This document shows positions 49,820-64,000 of a DNA stretch of 64,000 nucleotides, in pieces. Source of the stretch: Halomonas saccharevitans (GTDB taxonomy: Bacteria; Pseudomonadota; Gammaproteobacteria; Pseudomonadales; Halomonadaceae); the NCBI RefSeq assembly GCF_900116405.1, contig NZ_FPAQ01000005.1:1-64000 (forward strand), read 5' to 3'. Below the pieces are notes generated by a model. The model saw nothing but the letters and a program-made list of their open reading frames with translations, was not told the DNA's origin and did no database searches. Positions within the stretch are counted from its first letter, which is position 1; every line of letters starts with the position of its first letter. The translations under genes were made by a program, and so were the position numbers.

Positions 49820-50941
49820 ATGCACGGCATGTGGCGAGACGGCAATCACTTCGCACTGCTGCCCGAGGCGTCGCGCTTCCTGCCGGCGATGTTCGAGGCC
49901 GTCGATCGGGCGCGCCACTTCGTGCTGATCGAACTCTATCTGATGGAGACGGGCCGGCTGGCCACGGCCCTCACCGAGGCGCTGCTGCGGGCCGCCGAAC
50001 GCGACGTGTCGGTGATGCTGCTGCTCGACGGCTACGGCGCCATGGGCCTCGACGAGGCCGATCGCCAGCGCCTGAAGGCCGGTGGAGTGGCGCTGCGCTT
50101 CTTCAATCCCCTGGGGTTCGAGTCGCCGGTGCGCAACCTCACTCGGGATCACCGCAAGCTGGTGGTGGTCGATGGCGCCGAGGCCTTCACCGGCGGCTTC
50201 GGTGCCGTAGACGAGTTCCTTGATGCCTGGTATGAAGTCGCGGTGCACATCGAGGGGCCGGTGGTTGCCGACTGGGTGCGTCTGTTCTGTCGGGTCTGGG
50301 ACTCGCCGCTGAGCCGTGGCCCCGGTGCGCCCTCGCTGGTGCGGGGGATCGAGCCTTCGCCGCGCCGGGACGAGGGCTATCACGGCATGCGCGGACGCGT
50401 GGTATGGGGCCAGGGCTATCGCTACCAGGCGATCCGCCACTCCCTGCATCGTCGGGTCGCGGCGTCAGAGCGGCGCCTGTGGATCTGCACTCCCTACTTC
50501 GTGCCCACGCTCACCCTGCGTAATCGCCTGGCGCGGGCGGCGCGGGGTGGGGTCGATGTGCGGCTGCTGCTGCCCGGCAAGACCCACGACCACCCCGGCG
50601 TGCGCTATGCCGGCCAGCGCTTCTACGGCCGGCTGCTGCGTGCCGGGGTGCGGATCTTCGAGTTCCAGCCCACCTTCATCCATGCCAAGTTCTCGCTGGT
50701 CGACCACTGGGTCAGCCTCGGCTCCTGCAACTTCGACCACTGGAGCCTGCAGTGGAACCTGGAGGCCAACCAGGAGGTGGACGATGCCCGCTTCGCCGCC
50801 GAGGTCGCAGAGCTCTTCGAGCGCAACTTCGCGACCAGCGAGGAGATCGACTCCGAGGCCTGGTCCCGACGACCGCGCTGGCAGCGTTTCAAGGAGTGGC
50901 TGTTCGGCCTGGTGGACGGCCTGCTGACGCGGCTGACCTAG
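49820..50941 (+). CDS. Phospholipase D-family cardiolipin synthase
   Basis: 373 residues, ClsB-like. Two HKD motifs: DHRKLVVVDGAEAFTGGFG and IHAKFSLVDHWVSLGSCNFD. No N-terminal membrane helices, which favours the ClsB type over ClsA. It would transfer phosphatidyl groups to make cardiolipin or related lipids. Starts at ATG 49820 or 49829. Divergent from plsB, another phospholipid gene. Confidence 0.9.
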   Translation: MHGMWRDGNHFALLPEASRFLPAMFEAVDRARHFVLIELYLMETGRLATALTEALLRAAERDVSVMLLLDGYGAMGLDEADRQRLKAGGVALRFFNPLGFESPVRNLTRDHRKLVVVDGAEAFTGGFGAVDEFLDAWYEVAVHIEGPVVADWVRLFCRVWDSPLSRGPGAPSLVRGIEPSPRRDEGYHGMRGRVVWGQGYRYQAIRHSLHRRVAASERRLWICTPYFVPTLTLRNRLARAARGGVDVRLLLPGKTHDHPGVRYAGQRFYGRLLRAGVRIFEFQPTFIHAKFSLVDHWVSLGSCNFDHWSLQWNLEANQEVDDARFAAEVAELFERNFATSEEIDSEAWSRRPRWQRFKEWLFGLVDGLLTRLT

Positions 50942-50947
50942 CGTCGT

Positions 50948-50978
50948 GCCGGGCGCCCAGCCCCGGCGCCCGGCGTTT
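50948..50978. terminator. Terminator between convergent genes
   Basis: GCCGGGCGCC (50948-50957) pairs with GGCGCCCGGC (50965-50974), then GTTT. Serves the cardiolipin synthase gene; it touches the stop of the UPF0149 gene on the other strand. Confidence 0.65.
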
Positions 50979-51627
50979 ACCGCTTGCCCTTGCCGCGACC
51001 GGCGGGCGCCTTGCGCCGCGGCTTGGGCTTGGGCGTCTCCGGCGGCACGCGGTAGTGCAGGTAGAGATCCAGCAGCAGCTCCGGCAGCTGGCCGACCAGG
51101 CTCTCCAGCCGCGCCTGGTCGCCGGCCAGCTCGGCCATATCGGGCTCGTCCTCGAACAGCCCCGAGAGCAGCATGAAGGGCAGCAGCAGGGTGGCGGCGG
51201 CCTCCTCGTCATCGTCGAACCAGGCGGCCTCGTCGAGGAATACGCCCTCCATGAAGCCGGCGCACCAGTCGCCGATCGGCGTCTCCTCGGGCGGCACCTC
51301 GCCCAGTTCGAGCTCGAAGGGCAGCTCGGGCAGCCCGCCGCCCTCCAGCACCTCGATGGCCTTGGCGCGCAGGCGCTCCAGCAGCCCGAGGATCGCCTCG
51401 CGCTCGGCGTCGTCCTCGAAGGTCGGCTCGCCGTGGAAGAGCTCGGCGACCCAGGTCGCCGCCGGCACGTCGCGCGGGGCCACCGCCAGCGCCACCAGGA
51501 AGCCATGGGCGCCGATCAGGTCCAGGGCGTCGGCATCGACGCGCTCGGAGTCGAGGAAGTCATCCAGCAGATCGAGCTCCTGATCCTCGAGTAGCGGCTG
51601 GGGGAGGGGCGTTTCGGCATCGGACAT
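50977..51627 (-). CDS. UPF0149/YecA-family protein
   Basis: 216 residues, strongly acidic with a basic tail (PKPKPRRKAPAGRGKGKR). The core DWCAGFMEGVFLDEAAWFDD and LLPFMLLSGLFEDEP match the UPF0149/YgfB-YecA family. Function is unknown. Divergent from the SprT-like gene. Confidence 0.88.
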   Translation of the reverse strand: MSDAETPLPQPLLEDQELDLLDDFLDSERVDADALDLIGAHGFLVALAVAPRDVPAATWVAELFHGEPTFEDDAEREAILGLLERLRAKAIEVLEGGGLPELPFELELGEVPPEETPIGDWCAGFMEGVFLDEAAWFDDDEEAAATLLLPFMLLSGLFEDEPDMAELAGDQARLESLVGQLPELLLDLYLHYRVPPETPKPKPRRKAPAGRGKGKR

Positions 51628-51729
51628 GACGGCTCTCGCAGGGAAAGGGTGCAGGGTAAACGGGGTGGCGCCGCGGGCGCGGTGCCCCGGGCTTGTCGTG
51701 TCGAGACAGAGCGGCCATTCTAGCATCCC

Positions 51730-52290
51730 ATGATGGCTCCCGCGCTTTCCGACCCCGACACCGCCCGGCTCGACGCCCTCGAGGGCGAGGCCCTGTACCG
51801 TGCCCTGCTCGACCGGGTCGAGGCGGCCTGGCAGCTGTGCCGCGAGGTACACCCGGCCCTGCCGCGCCCGGCGGTGTGGCTGGACCTGCGCGGCAAGTCG
51901 GCCGGACAGGCCCATTTCGGGCGCGGCGGGCTGCGCTTCAATCCGGTGCTTTACGAGGAGAACCGCCGAGCCTTCCTGGTCGAGGTGGTGCCCCACGAGA
52001 TGGCGCACTGGCTGGTGCATCACCTCGAGGATGGCGGTCGGGCGCGGCCCCACGGTCGCGAGTGGCAGACCGTGATGCGGCGTCTCTTCGGACTTCCCCC
52101 CAGCACCACCCACCGCTTCGATACCGGGCGGGCGAGCCCCGCCCCCTTTCGCTACCGCTGCGCCTGTCGCGAACACGGCTTCACGGCGCGTCGCCACGCC
52201 CTGGCCCGTCGCGGGAGCCGCTATCGCTGCCGCCACTGCGCTCAGACCTTGGTCTATTGCGGCCGGCAGGTGTTTGAAAAGACCGTTTAA
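51730..52290 (+). CDS. sprT: SprT-like zinc metalloprotease domain protein
   Basis: 186 residues. HEMAHWLVHH gives the HExxH zinc site. The C-terminal Cys/His ribbon (CACREHGFTARRHALARRGS, then CRHCAQTLVYCG) matches bacterial SprT. Two start ATGs (51730, 51733). Bacterial function is unclear; eukaryotic relatives repair DNA-protein crosslinks. Confidence 0.9.
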   Translation: MMAPALSDPDTARLDALEGEALYRALLDRVEAAWQLCREVHPALPRPAVWLDLRGKSAGQAHFGRGGLRFNPVLYEENRRAFLVEVVPHEMAHWLVHHLEDGGRARPHGREWQTVMRRLFGLPPSTTHRFDTGRASPAPFRYRCACREHGFTARRHALARRGSRYRCRHCAQTLVYCGRQVFEKTV

Positions 52291-52319
52291 GTCATTGTTA
52301 TAAAAAAGAAATTTGATCA

Positions 52320-52331
52320 TACCAATGTCTA
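52320..52331 (+). promoter_or_regulatory. Candidate CrbR-type site upstream of acs
   Basis: TACCAATGTCTA resembles three motifs GACGATnGTCTA in the actP/DUF294 gap (9 of 12 positions). A TATATG -10-like box at 52354 would place it near -40. Assignment to CrbR is inference. Confidence 0.35.
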
Positions 52332-52453
52332 AAGGGAAGGCCGCGCCGGGACGTATATGCTGGTGGGCAGTTCTATGGAACCGGCACGTCCAACATCCGC
52401 GCGGCCGGCAACATCCACCTGGAGGGCGCATCCTCCCGGACAGAGGCATATCC

Positions 52454-54403
<1,950 letters not shown>

Positions 54404-54435
54404 GGGCAGCGCCCCAGATGTGACAGCAGAAACCG

Positions 54436-54456
54436 AGCCGGCCCCACGGGCCGGCT
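54436..54456 (+). terminator. acs terminator
   Basis: AGCCGGCCC (54436-54444) pairs with GGGCCGGCT (54448-54456), followed by TCTTC. Confidence 0.75.
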
Positions 54457-54624
54457 TCTTCGTGTGCGGTCGATGAAGGGTGAAGGGCCGGCGATAGCCG
54501 ATAAGCGCCTCATTGTTTCTCGCCTCTTGGGAATCGCCTAGGCCATGGGGTAACATGCGATAACAAATCGAGAGCCCAGCGTGGCGGTCGTCGGTCCGCC
54601 GCTCGAGGAACCGGAGGAAGATCC

Positions 54625-55287
54625 ATGGCCTTTGCCCAGAAATTCATCGTTGCCGATGACCATCCGCTGTTCCGCGCGGCCCTGACCCAGGCCCTGCGCC
54701 AGCTGGCGCCCCAGGCCGAGATCGTCGAATCCGATACCATGGAGGCCACTACCGACGTGGTCACCCGGCATCCCGATGCCGACCTGATCCTGCTGGACCT
54801 GCACATGCCGGGCGCCCATGGCTTCTCCGGCCTGATTCAGCTGCGCGGCCAGACGCCGGACATCCCTGTGGCGGTGGTCTCGGGCAGCGATGAGGTCTAC
54901 GTGGTGCGCCGCGCCATCGACTATGGCGCCTCGGGCTTCATTCCCAAGTCTTCCTCCCTGCAGCTGATCGCCGAGGCGGTGGGCGAGATTCTCGACGGCG
55001 AGGTATGGCTGCCGGCCGAGATGGCCGACGCCCTGGGCGAGGCCAACGAGGACGAGACCAAGTTCGCCGAGGCGATCGCCTCGCTGACCCCGCAGCAGTT
55101 CCGGGTGCTCAACATGCTCACCGAGGGGCTGCTCAACAAGCAGATCGCCTATGAGCTGAGCGTCTCCGAGGCCACCATCAAGGCCCACGTCACCGCCATC
55201 CTCAGAAAGCTCGGCGTGCACTCCCGCACCCAGGCGGTGATCGCCGCCCAGAAGCTCGAGGTCGAGCCGCCCAAGGTCGAGTCCTGA
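54625..55287 (+). CDS. crbR: LuxR/NarL-type response regulator, CrbR-like
   Basis: 220 residues. Receiver domain with acidic pair VADDHPLF and phospho-acceptor Asp58 in LILLDLHMPG, then a LuxR HTH (LTPQQFRVLNMLTEGLLNKQ through SEATIKAHVTAILRKLGVHS). Position between acs and a CrbS-type kinase identifies it as the CrbR partner, which activates acs and acetate uptake in Vibrio and pseudomonads. Followed by a terminator. Confidence 0.85.
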   Translation: MAFAQKFIVADDHPLFRAALTQALRQLAPQAEIVESDTMEATTDVVTRHPDADLILLDLHMPGAHGFSGLIQLRGQTPDIPVAVVSGSDEVYVVRRAIDYGASGFIPKSSSLQLIAEAVGEILDGEVWLPAEMADALGEANEDETKFAEAIASLTPQQFRVLNMLTEGLLNKQIAYELSVSEATIKAHVTAILRKLGVHSRTQAVIAAQKLEVEPPKVES

Positions 55288-55324
55288 CTCGGGGCGTTCA
55301 CCCGCCACGCGCCGCCCGCACGAC

Positions 55325-55358
55325 AACGCCCCGCCGGATTGCATCCGGCGGGGCGTTT
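55325..55358 (+). terminator. crbR terminator
   Basis: ACGCCCCGCCGGAT (55326-55339) pairs with ATCCGGCGGGGCGT (55343-55356), followed by TT. It separates crbR from convergent crbS. Confidence 0.85.
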
Positions 55359-55474
55359 CGTTTCGGGGTGTGTCGTAGAGCGGGGTGTGTCGTTAAACGC
55401 GGCCTTTCATCGGCGGTTTTTATTGACGCGGCTCGCCGCCGCGTCGCTCGCGGATCGTCATGGCGCTAACGGCA

Positions 55475-59422
<3,948 letters not shown>

Positions 59423-59491
59423 GCACTCAACTCCCTTCCGAAGACGCCCATTCTAGGGCAAGGCCGGTGCGTGGGGCAGCCGCCTCGGGGG

Positions 59492-60007
59492 TCAGGCCCG
59501 CGGGCAGAGCACCCCGTAGAGCGGGGCGGACGCCTCGAGGCGACGCATTTCCTCGGTACCGGGCGTTCGCGCCTCGCCCTCGAGGGGCAGCATTTCCCGG
59601 GTCGCGCAGTTCATCAGCCAGGCCTGGTGGCTCACCTGATCCACGTACTCCTTCTCGAAGCGATAGAGGAGGAACTCGACCAGCCGCTCGCCGTCGGCCC
59701 GGCTCACCGCCAGCTTGTCCTGCTCGACGATGGTGAAGGCCGTGGTCATCGGAAAGAGGAAGGTCCAGGGACGCCAGAAGACCTGGCTCTGCTTCACGTC
59801 GACCACCTCGGCCGAGTCGGGCAGCTGCTGGCGCTTGTGCTCGAACCAGGAGTACTCGTGATGGATCTGGTAGGCCAGCATGCCGAGGCCGGCGCAGACC
59901 GGGACGATCCAGCGCGGCAGGCGCTTGCCGCTGGCCAGGCGCAGGATCAGCCCGACCCCCGCGGCGCCGAGGCCGGCGAAGACCGCCGCAATCAGGTGCC
60001 AAATCAT
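59492..60007 (-). CDS. Membrane protein of unknown function beside actP
   Basis: 171 residues with two N-terminal membrane helices (LIAAVFAGLGAAGVGLILRL; IVPVCAGLGMLAYQIHH), then a soluble domain (YSWFEHKRQQLPDSAEVVDV). I recall similar small proteins near actP in marine gammaproteobacteria but know no function. Same strand as crbS and actP; a terminator separates it from actP. Confidence 0.75.
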   Translation of the reverse strand: MIWHLIAAVFAGLGAAGVGLILRLASGKRLPRWIVPVCAGLGMLAYQIHHEYSWFEHKRQQLPDSAEVVDVKQSQVFWRPWTFLFPMTTAFTIVEQDKLAVSRADGERLVEFLLYRFEKEYVDQVSHQAWLMNCATREMLPLEGEARTPGTEEMRRLEASAPLYGVLCPRA

Positions 60008-60028
60008 AGATCATTCATCCTTAAAGCA

Positions 60029-60054
60029 ATCGGGCTTCCCTGAGGAAGCCCGAT
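60029..60054 (-). terminator. actP terminator
   Basis: ATCGGGCTTCC (60029-60039) and GGAAGCCCGAT (60044-60054) form an 11-bp stem with a 4-nt loop, downstream of actP on the minus strand and just ahead of the membrane-protein gene. Confidence 0.8.
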
Positions 60055-60121
60055 CGGTGAGGTTGTGCGGCCCGGACTGGCCGGGCCAGGGGGCCATTAT
60101 GGCCCAGAAGGTCCTGAGACG

Positions 60122-61918
60122 TCAGTGCCCGGTGGCGATACCCGCGCCCTTGGGATAGCGAACGCTCTCCACCAGGTCCTGGATCTCCTGCGGAGGCTCC
60201 TCGGTGGCGTTGGAGACGGTGAAGGCGACCGCGAAGTTGAAGATCGCGCCGACCGCACCGAAGGAGAGCGGTGAGATGCCCAGAATCCAGTTATCCGGCG
60301 TGTTGGGCAGCATGTTGGTCTCCGGGATGAAGAACCAGCCCAGGTAGGTGAAGATGTAGAGCAGGGTCGTGCCGAGACCGGTCAGCATGCCCGCGACGGC
60401 GCCCTTGTTGTTCACCCGCTTGGAGAAGATGCCCATCATCAGCACCGGGAACAGAGAGGCACCGGCGATCCCGAAGGCCAGGGCCACCGTCTGCGCCGCG
60501 AAGCCGGGCGGGTTCAGGCCGAGGTAAGTCGCCAGCAGGATGGCGCCGCCCATGGAAATACGCGCCGCCAGCATCTCGCCCTTCTCGGTGATCTTCGGGT
60601 TGATCATGGTCTTGATCAGGTCGTGACTGATGGCCGAGGAGATGGCCAGCAGCAGGCCGGCGGCCGTGGACAGTGCCGCGGCGATACCACCGGCGGCGAT
60701 CAGGCCGATGACCCAGCTGGGCAGGTTGGCGATCTCGGGATTGGCGAGCACCAGGATGTCGTTGTTGACGTTGAGCTCGCTGCCGTTCCAGCCGCGCTGT
60801 TCGGCGGTGTCGGCGAAGGCCTCGCTGCTGTCGTTGTAGACCTGGATGCGGCCGTCGTTGTTCTTGTCCTCGAACTGGATCAGGCCGGTCTCTTCCCAGG
60901 TCCGCACCCACTCGGGACGCTCCTCGTAGCGGATCGGGTTGGTCGCGGCGTCTTCATAGCTTTCCACCTGGCCGGCCATGTCCGGATAGACGGTAGTCAT
61001 CAGGTTCAGGCGAGCCATGGAACCCACGGCGGGCGCGGTCAGGTAGAGCAGGGCGATGAAGACCAGGGCCCAGCCGGCGGACCAGCGCGCATCGGCCACC
61101 TTCGGCACGGTGAAGAAGCGGATGATGACGTGGGGCAGGCCCGCGGTACCGACCATCAGCGACAGGGTGAACAGCACCATGTTCAGCTTGTTGTCGACGT
61201 CGGCCGTGTAGTCGCGGAAGCCGAGCGCGTTGACCACGTCATCCAGCTTCTCGAGCAGCGGCACGCCGGATTCGGTGTGGGTGCTGAACATGCCCAGCCC
61301 CGGGATCGGGTTACCGGTCAGCTCAAGGGCGATGAACACCGCCGGGATGGTGTAGGCGATGATCAGTACCACGTACTGGGCGACCTGAGTATAGGTGATG
61401 CCCTTCATGCCGCCGAACACGGCATACAGGAAGACGATGAAGGCGGCGATCCAGATGCCCCAGGTGTTGCTGACCTCGAGGAAGCGCGAGAAGGCCACGC
61501 CGGCACCGGTCATCTGGCCGATGACGTAGGTGATCGAGGCGACGATCAGGCAGATGACCGCAACCAGGCGGGCGGTGTTGCTGTAGAAACGGTCGCCGAT
61601 GAAGTCTGGCACCGTGAACTTGCCGAACTTGCGCAGGTAGGGCGCGAGCAGCATGGCCAGGATGACGTAGCCGCCGGTCCAGCCCATCAGGAAGGTGGAG
61701 TTGGCATAGCCGCCGGAGGCCAGCAGGCCGGCCATGGAGATGAAGGACGCCGCGGACATCCAGTCGGCGGCGGTGGCCATGCCGTTGGTGATCGGGTGAA
61801 CCCCGCCGCCGGCGACGTAGAAGTCCTTGGTCGACCCGGCGCGGGCCCAGATCGCGATGCCGATGTAGAGGGCGAACGAGGCCCCTACGAACAGCAGGTT
61901 GATGGCAAACTGACTCAT
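60122..61918 (-). CDS. actP: Cation:acetate symporter family transporter
   Basis: 598 residues, about 13 membrane segments. SSS-family core: ATAADWMSAASFISMAGLLA, SITYVIGQMTGAGVAFSRFL and GGIAAALSTAAGLLLAISSA. It contains a long extra loop (VYPDMAGQVESYEDAATNPI and on), and with the DUF4212 subunit belongs to the VC_2705-type branch. Takes up acetate or other short acids with Na+. Six bases separate it from the DUF4212 gene. Confidence 0.92.
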   Translation of the reverse strand: MSQFAINLLFVGASFALYIGIAIWARAGSTKDFYVAGGGVHPITNGMATAADWMSAASFISMAGLLASGGYANSTFLMGWTGGYVILAMLLAPYLRKFGKFTVPDFIGDRFYSNTARLVAVICLIVASITYVIGQMTGAGVAFSRFLEVSNTWGIWIAAFIVFLYAVFGGMKGITYTQVAQYVVLIIAYTIPAVFIALELTGNPIPGLGMFSTHTESGVPLLEKLDDVVNALGFRDYTADVDNKLNMVLFTLSLMVGTAGLPHVIIRFFTVPKVADARWSAGWALVFIALLYLTAPAVGSMARLNLMTTVYPDMAGQVESYEDAATNPIRYEERPEWVRTWEETGLIQFEDKNNDGRIQVYNDSSEAFADTAEQRGWNGSELNVNNDILVLANPEIANLPSWVIGLIAAGGIAAALSTAAGLLLAISSAISHDLIKTMINPKITEKGEMLAARISMGGAILLATYLGLNPPGFAAQTVALAFGIAGASLFPVLMMGIFSKRVNNKGAVAGMLTGLGTTLLYIFTYLGWFFIPETNMLPNTPDNWILGISPLSFGAVGAIFNFAVAFTVSNATEEPPQEIQDLVESVRYPKGAGIATGH

Positions 61919-61924
61919 GCTGGC

Positions 61925-62185
61925 TTACTCCCCGAGTCCGAACTGTTTGTCGAGACGGTTCATCTTCCAGGCGTAGAAGAAGATGATCGCGATGAAGGTC
62001 AGGATCGATCCCTGCTGGGCGAACCAGAAGCCCAGGTCCGTTCCTCCTACTGGAATGCCAGCCAGTAGCGGGCGAAACAGGATGGCAAAGCCGTACGACA
62101 CGAAGGCCCAGACGATCAGGCACCCCGTAATCAGGCGTACGTTCGCCTTCCAGTAAGCAGCGGCATTAGACTTGTCGTCTGCCAT
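61925..62185 (-). CDS. DUF4212 small membrane subunit
   Basis: 86 residues: AAYWKANVRLITGCLIVWAF and WFAQQGSILTFIAIIFFYAW are the two membrane helices of the DUF4212 family, always next to VC_2705-type symporters. Probably an accessory subunit of the transporter. ATG 62185. First gene of the operon with actP. Confidence 0.93.
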   Translation of the reverse strand: MADDKSNAAAYWKANVRLITGCLIVWAFVSYGFAILFRPLLAGIPVGGTDLGFWFAQQGSILTFIAIIFFYAWKMNRLDKQFGLGE

Positions 62186-62512
62186 AGTGTTGCTCTCCAC
62201 TTGTTGTTGAGATTGGAAAGTTGCCCGGAGCGTTTGCATCACTCATCAGGACAGTCGTGCCGACGGAACAGCCTCGATGGCGGAGTCTGAGCTGGCCTGT
62301 CATCGGGTGGCCCGCGGCCGGTCGTGGTGAAGTGTCGACGCGGGAATGCCCTGTATGGCTCATGCCCAAGTCTGGGCAGCAAACGCCGAAAATAAATCCC
62401 AGACTTTCGTATCATGATGAAAAATTGGCATAGGGTGTTTTTGTTAATTGTTTTTTAATCAAGCGTTTACGTTATTATTTAGAAGGCGTTTTTATTCTCT
62501 TCGGGGCGTGCA

Positions 62513-62611
62513 TAGGACGATGGTATAGCCTCGAAATGCCACCGGGTTGAGGGGCGTCGAAGGGCAGTGTTTGACGATGGTCTAAGACGGCCAGGTTAGG
62601 ACGATTGTCTA
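62513..62611. promoter_or_regulatory. Three candidate CrbR sites in the divergent actP/DUF294 gap
   Basis: GACGATGGTATA (62516), GACGATGGTCTA (62573) and GACGATTGTCTA (62600) share GACGATnGTnTA, the first and third within TAGGAC-N4-GT(A/C)TA half-dyads. The third lies ~31-37 bp before a TATCTT box at 62637 for the DUF294 gene. The rest of the 62186-62712 gap holds AT-rich DNA near 62440-62500 and no gene. Confidence 0.45.
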
Positions 62612-62712
62612 GGTCTTTATACCGCACCGACTTTGCTATCTTGAAGGCTTGCTGGACGCCGAGTGCGCCGAGGTCAGCGGGGTGGTGAACGCCGCGCAAC
62701 GAGGACAGCCCC

Positions 62713-64000
62713 ATGGTCGATGTAGAACTCTCCCATCCCCCCTTCACCTTCCTCGACGAGGAAGGCCGCGAGCGCGTTCGCCGCAGCATCGACCTGGCCT
62801 ATTTCGACCGCGAGGAAATCATTCTCGATGCCGGCCAGGCCGGGGAATATCTCTTTCTGATTCACAAGGGCGAGGTCGCCGAGCTGGACCCGACCCTGCC
62901 CGGCGCTCAGTCGCATATCGGTCACTACACGGCCGGCGACCTGTTCGGCGCCATCAGCATCCTCAACGGCAAGAGCCGCTATCGCTTCCGGGCCGAACAG
63001 GAGAGCCTCTGCTACCTGCTGCCCAAGGGGGTTTTCAAGCAGCTCTGTACGGCCTATCCGGCCTTCGCCGAGTTCTTCCGCCAGCGCCTGGCCCAGAAGA
63101 CACGCCTGCTCACCGAGCGCCGCGCCGAGGGCGGCGTCACCATGGCGGGCTTCATGCTGGCTCGCGTCAGTGAGTGCATGCGTTCCCCCCTGCTGGTGGC
63201 GGCCAGCACCAGCCTGGCCGAGGCGGTACATACCCTGAATGACAGCCACGCCGACAGCCTGCTGGTCGAGGGCGAGCAGGGGCCGGGCATGGTCACCAAG
63301 ACCGACCTGCTCAACGCCCTGGTGCTCGAGGGCCTGACCCAGCAGAGCCCGGTGCAGGACGTGGCGCACTTCGCGCTGATCACGGCGACGCCCGAGCAGT
63401 ACCTGTTCGAGGTGCTGGTCCAGATGACCCGCTGCAAGGTGGAGCGCGTCGTGGTCATGGAAGGCGACCGGCCCTGCGGCGTGGTCGAGCTGACCGATGT
63501 GCTCAGCTACTTCTCCAGCCGCAGCTACGTGGTGAGCCTGCAGGTGGAGCAGGCGGACAGCCTCGAGGCGCTGTCCGCCGCCAGCCGTCGCACGCCGGAG
63601 CTGGTCAAGGCGCTGATGGCCCAGGGCGTCAAGCTGCGCTTCGCCATGGGGCTGTTGGCGGCGCTCAACGGGCGCATCATGAACAAGGCCTGGGGATTTC
63701 TGATCGACGAGCAGTATCACTCGGAGAGCTGCCTGATCGTGATGGGCAGCGAAGGGCGTGGCGAACAGATCCTCAAGACCGACCAGGACAACGGCCTGAT
63801 AGTGGCCGACGATCTCGACTGGCCCGACTGCCAGGCGCAGATGCAACGCCTCACCGAGACGCTGATCGAGCTGGGCTACCCGCCCTGCCCCGGCGACATC
63901 ATGGTCTCCAACCCCGAGTGGGTGGGCACCGAGAGCCAGTGGCGCGAGCGCATCGCGCAGTGGGCGGCGAAGCGCGACGGCGAGAGCCTCATGCGCCTGG
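62713..64000 (+). CDS. DUF294 putative nucleotidyltransferase with cNMP and CBS domains, partial
   Basis: 429 codons from ATG 62713 (GAGGAC upstream); it runs off the window. N-terminal cNMP-binding-like domain (EEIILDAGQAGEYLFLIHKG; GDLFGAISILNG), two CBS motifs (SHADSLLVEGEQGPGMVTKT; CGVVELTDVLSYF), then the DUF294 domain with nucleotidyltransferase-type GSEGRGEQILKTDQDNGLIV. It neighbours actP in many acetate loci and may sense nucleotides to control uptake or carbon use (inference). Confidence 0.9.
   Translation, partial: MVDVELSHPPFTFLDEEGRERVRRSIDLAYFDREEIILDAGQAGEYLFLIHKGEVAELDPTLPGAQSHIGHYTAGDLFGAISILNGKSRYRFRAEQESLCYLLPKGVFKQLCTAYPAFAEFFRQRLAQKTRLLTERRAEGGVTMAGFMLARVSECMRSPLLVAASTSLAEAVHTLNDSHADSLLVEGEQGPGMVTKTDLLNALVLEGLTQQSPVQDVAHFALITATPEQYLFEVLVQMTRCKVERVVVMEGDRPCGVVELTDVLSYFSSRSYVVSLQVEQADSLEALSAASRRTPELVKALMAQGVKLRFAMGLLAALNGRIMNKAWGFLIDEQYHSESCLIVMGSEGRGEQILKTDQDNGLIVADDLDWPDCQAQMQRLTETLIELGYPPCPGDIMVSNPEWVGTESQWRERIAQWAAKRDGESLMRL

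Overview
The window is a GC-rich bacterial chromosome segment, most likely from a halophilic gammaproteobacterium of the Halomonadaceae (Halomonas or a close relative). This rests on gene content and order (dapA-bamC-MBL hydrolase-purC, aceE-aceF, scpA-scpB-rluB, tsaB-rsmJ, and an acs/crbR/crbS/actP acetate locus) and on codon usage. Species cannot be fixed by eye.

Layout. (1) 1-4.5 kb: the start of an IS1380-type transposase abuts a umuD gene that has lost its 5' end, followed by an apparently intact umuC, a PKHD-type Fe(II) dioxygenase, a secreted protein with Gly-Gly-Glu arrays, and a small exported protein. (2) 4.6-14.36 kb: a 9.7-kb integrative element in the 3' part of a tRNA-Thr(CGT) gene. 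It has a 54-bp direct repeat at both ends, integrase arm-type repeats, a tyrosine integrase, an AlpA-like regulator and a compact set of overlapping genes: Toprim primase, DUF927 helicase-like ATPase, several small unknown proteins and a ribbon-helix-helix protein. Its right third is gene-poor and contains decayed remains of a second copy of the same kind of module. No capsid, packaging or conjugation genes were recognised. (3) 14.4-52.3 kb: ordinary core genes for tRNA modification (tadA, rluB, trmO, tsaB, rsmJ), purine synthesis (purL, purC), NAD synthesis (nadA, nadC), the cell envelope (mltF, bepA, bamC, ampD, plsB, a cardiolipin synthase), chromosome segregation (scpAB), DNA repair (radD), lysine synthesis (dapA), pyruvate dehydrogenase (aceEF), adk, and two tRNA-Lys genes. 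(4) 52.4-64 kb: an acetate-use locus with acetyl-CoA synthetase, the response regulator CrbR, the transporter-like hybrid sensor kinase CrbS, a small membrane protein, the ActP-type symporter with its DUF4212 partner, and a DUF294 protein that runs off the window.

Most notable. Inside the tRNA-Thr element, the words GGGACA/TGTCCC occur six and seven times in two clusters, mostly 9-11 bp apart (about one helical turn). The clusters lie within the 5' coding regions of the DUF927 gene and the gene after it, and look like replication-protein binding sites embedded in coding sequence. The decayed second copy has the same 10-bp phasing but a different word (TGTTGA/CCAACA), as if the word sets element identity. 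The DUF927 ATPase also has unusually little sequence between its Walker A and Walker B motifs.
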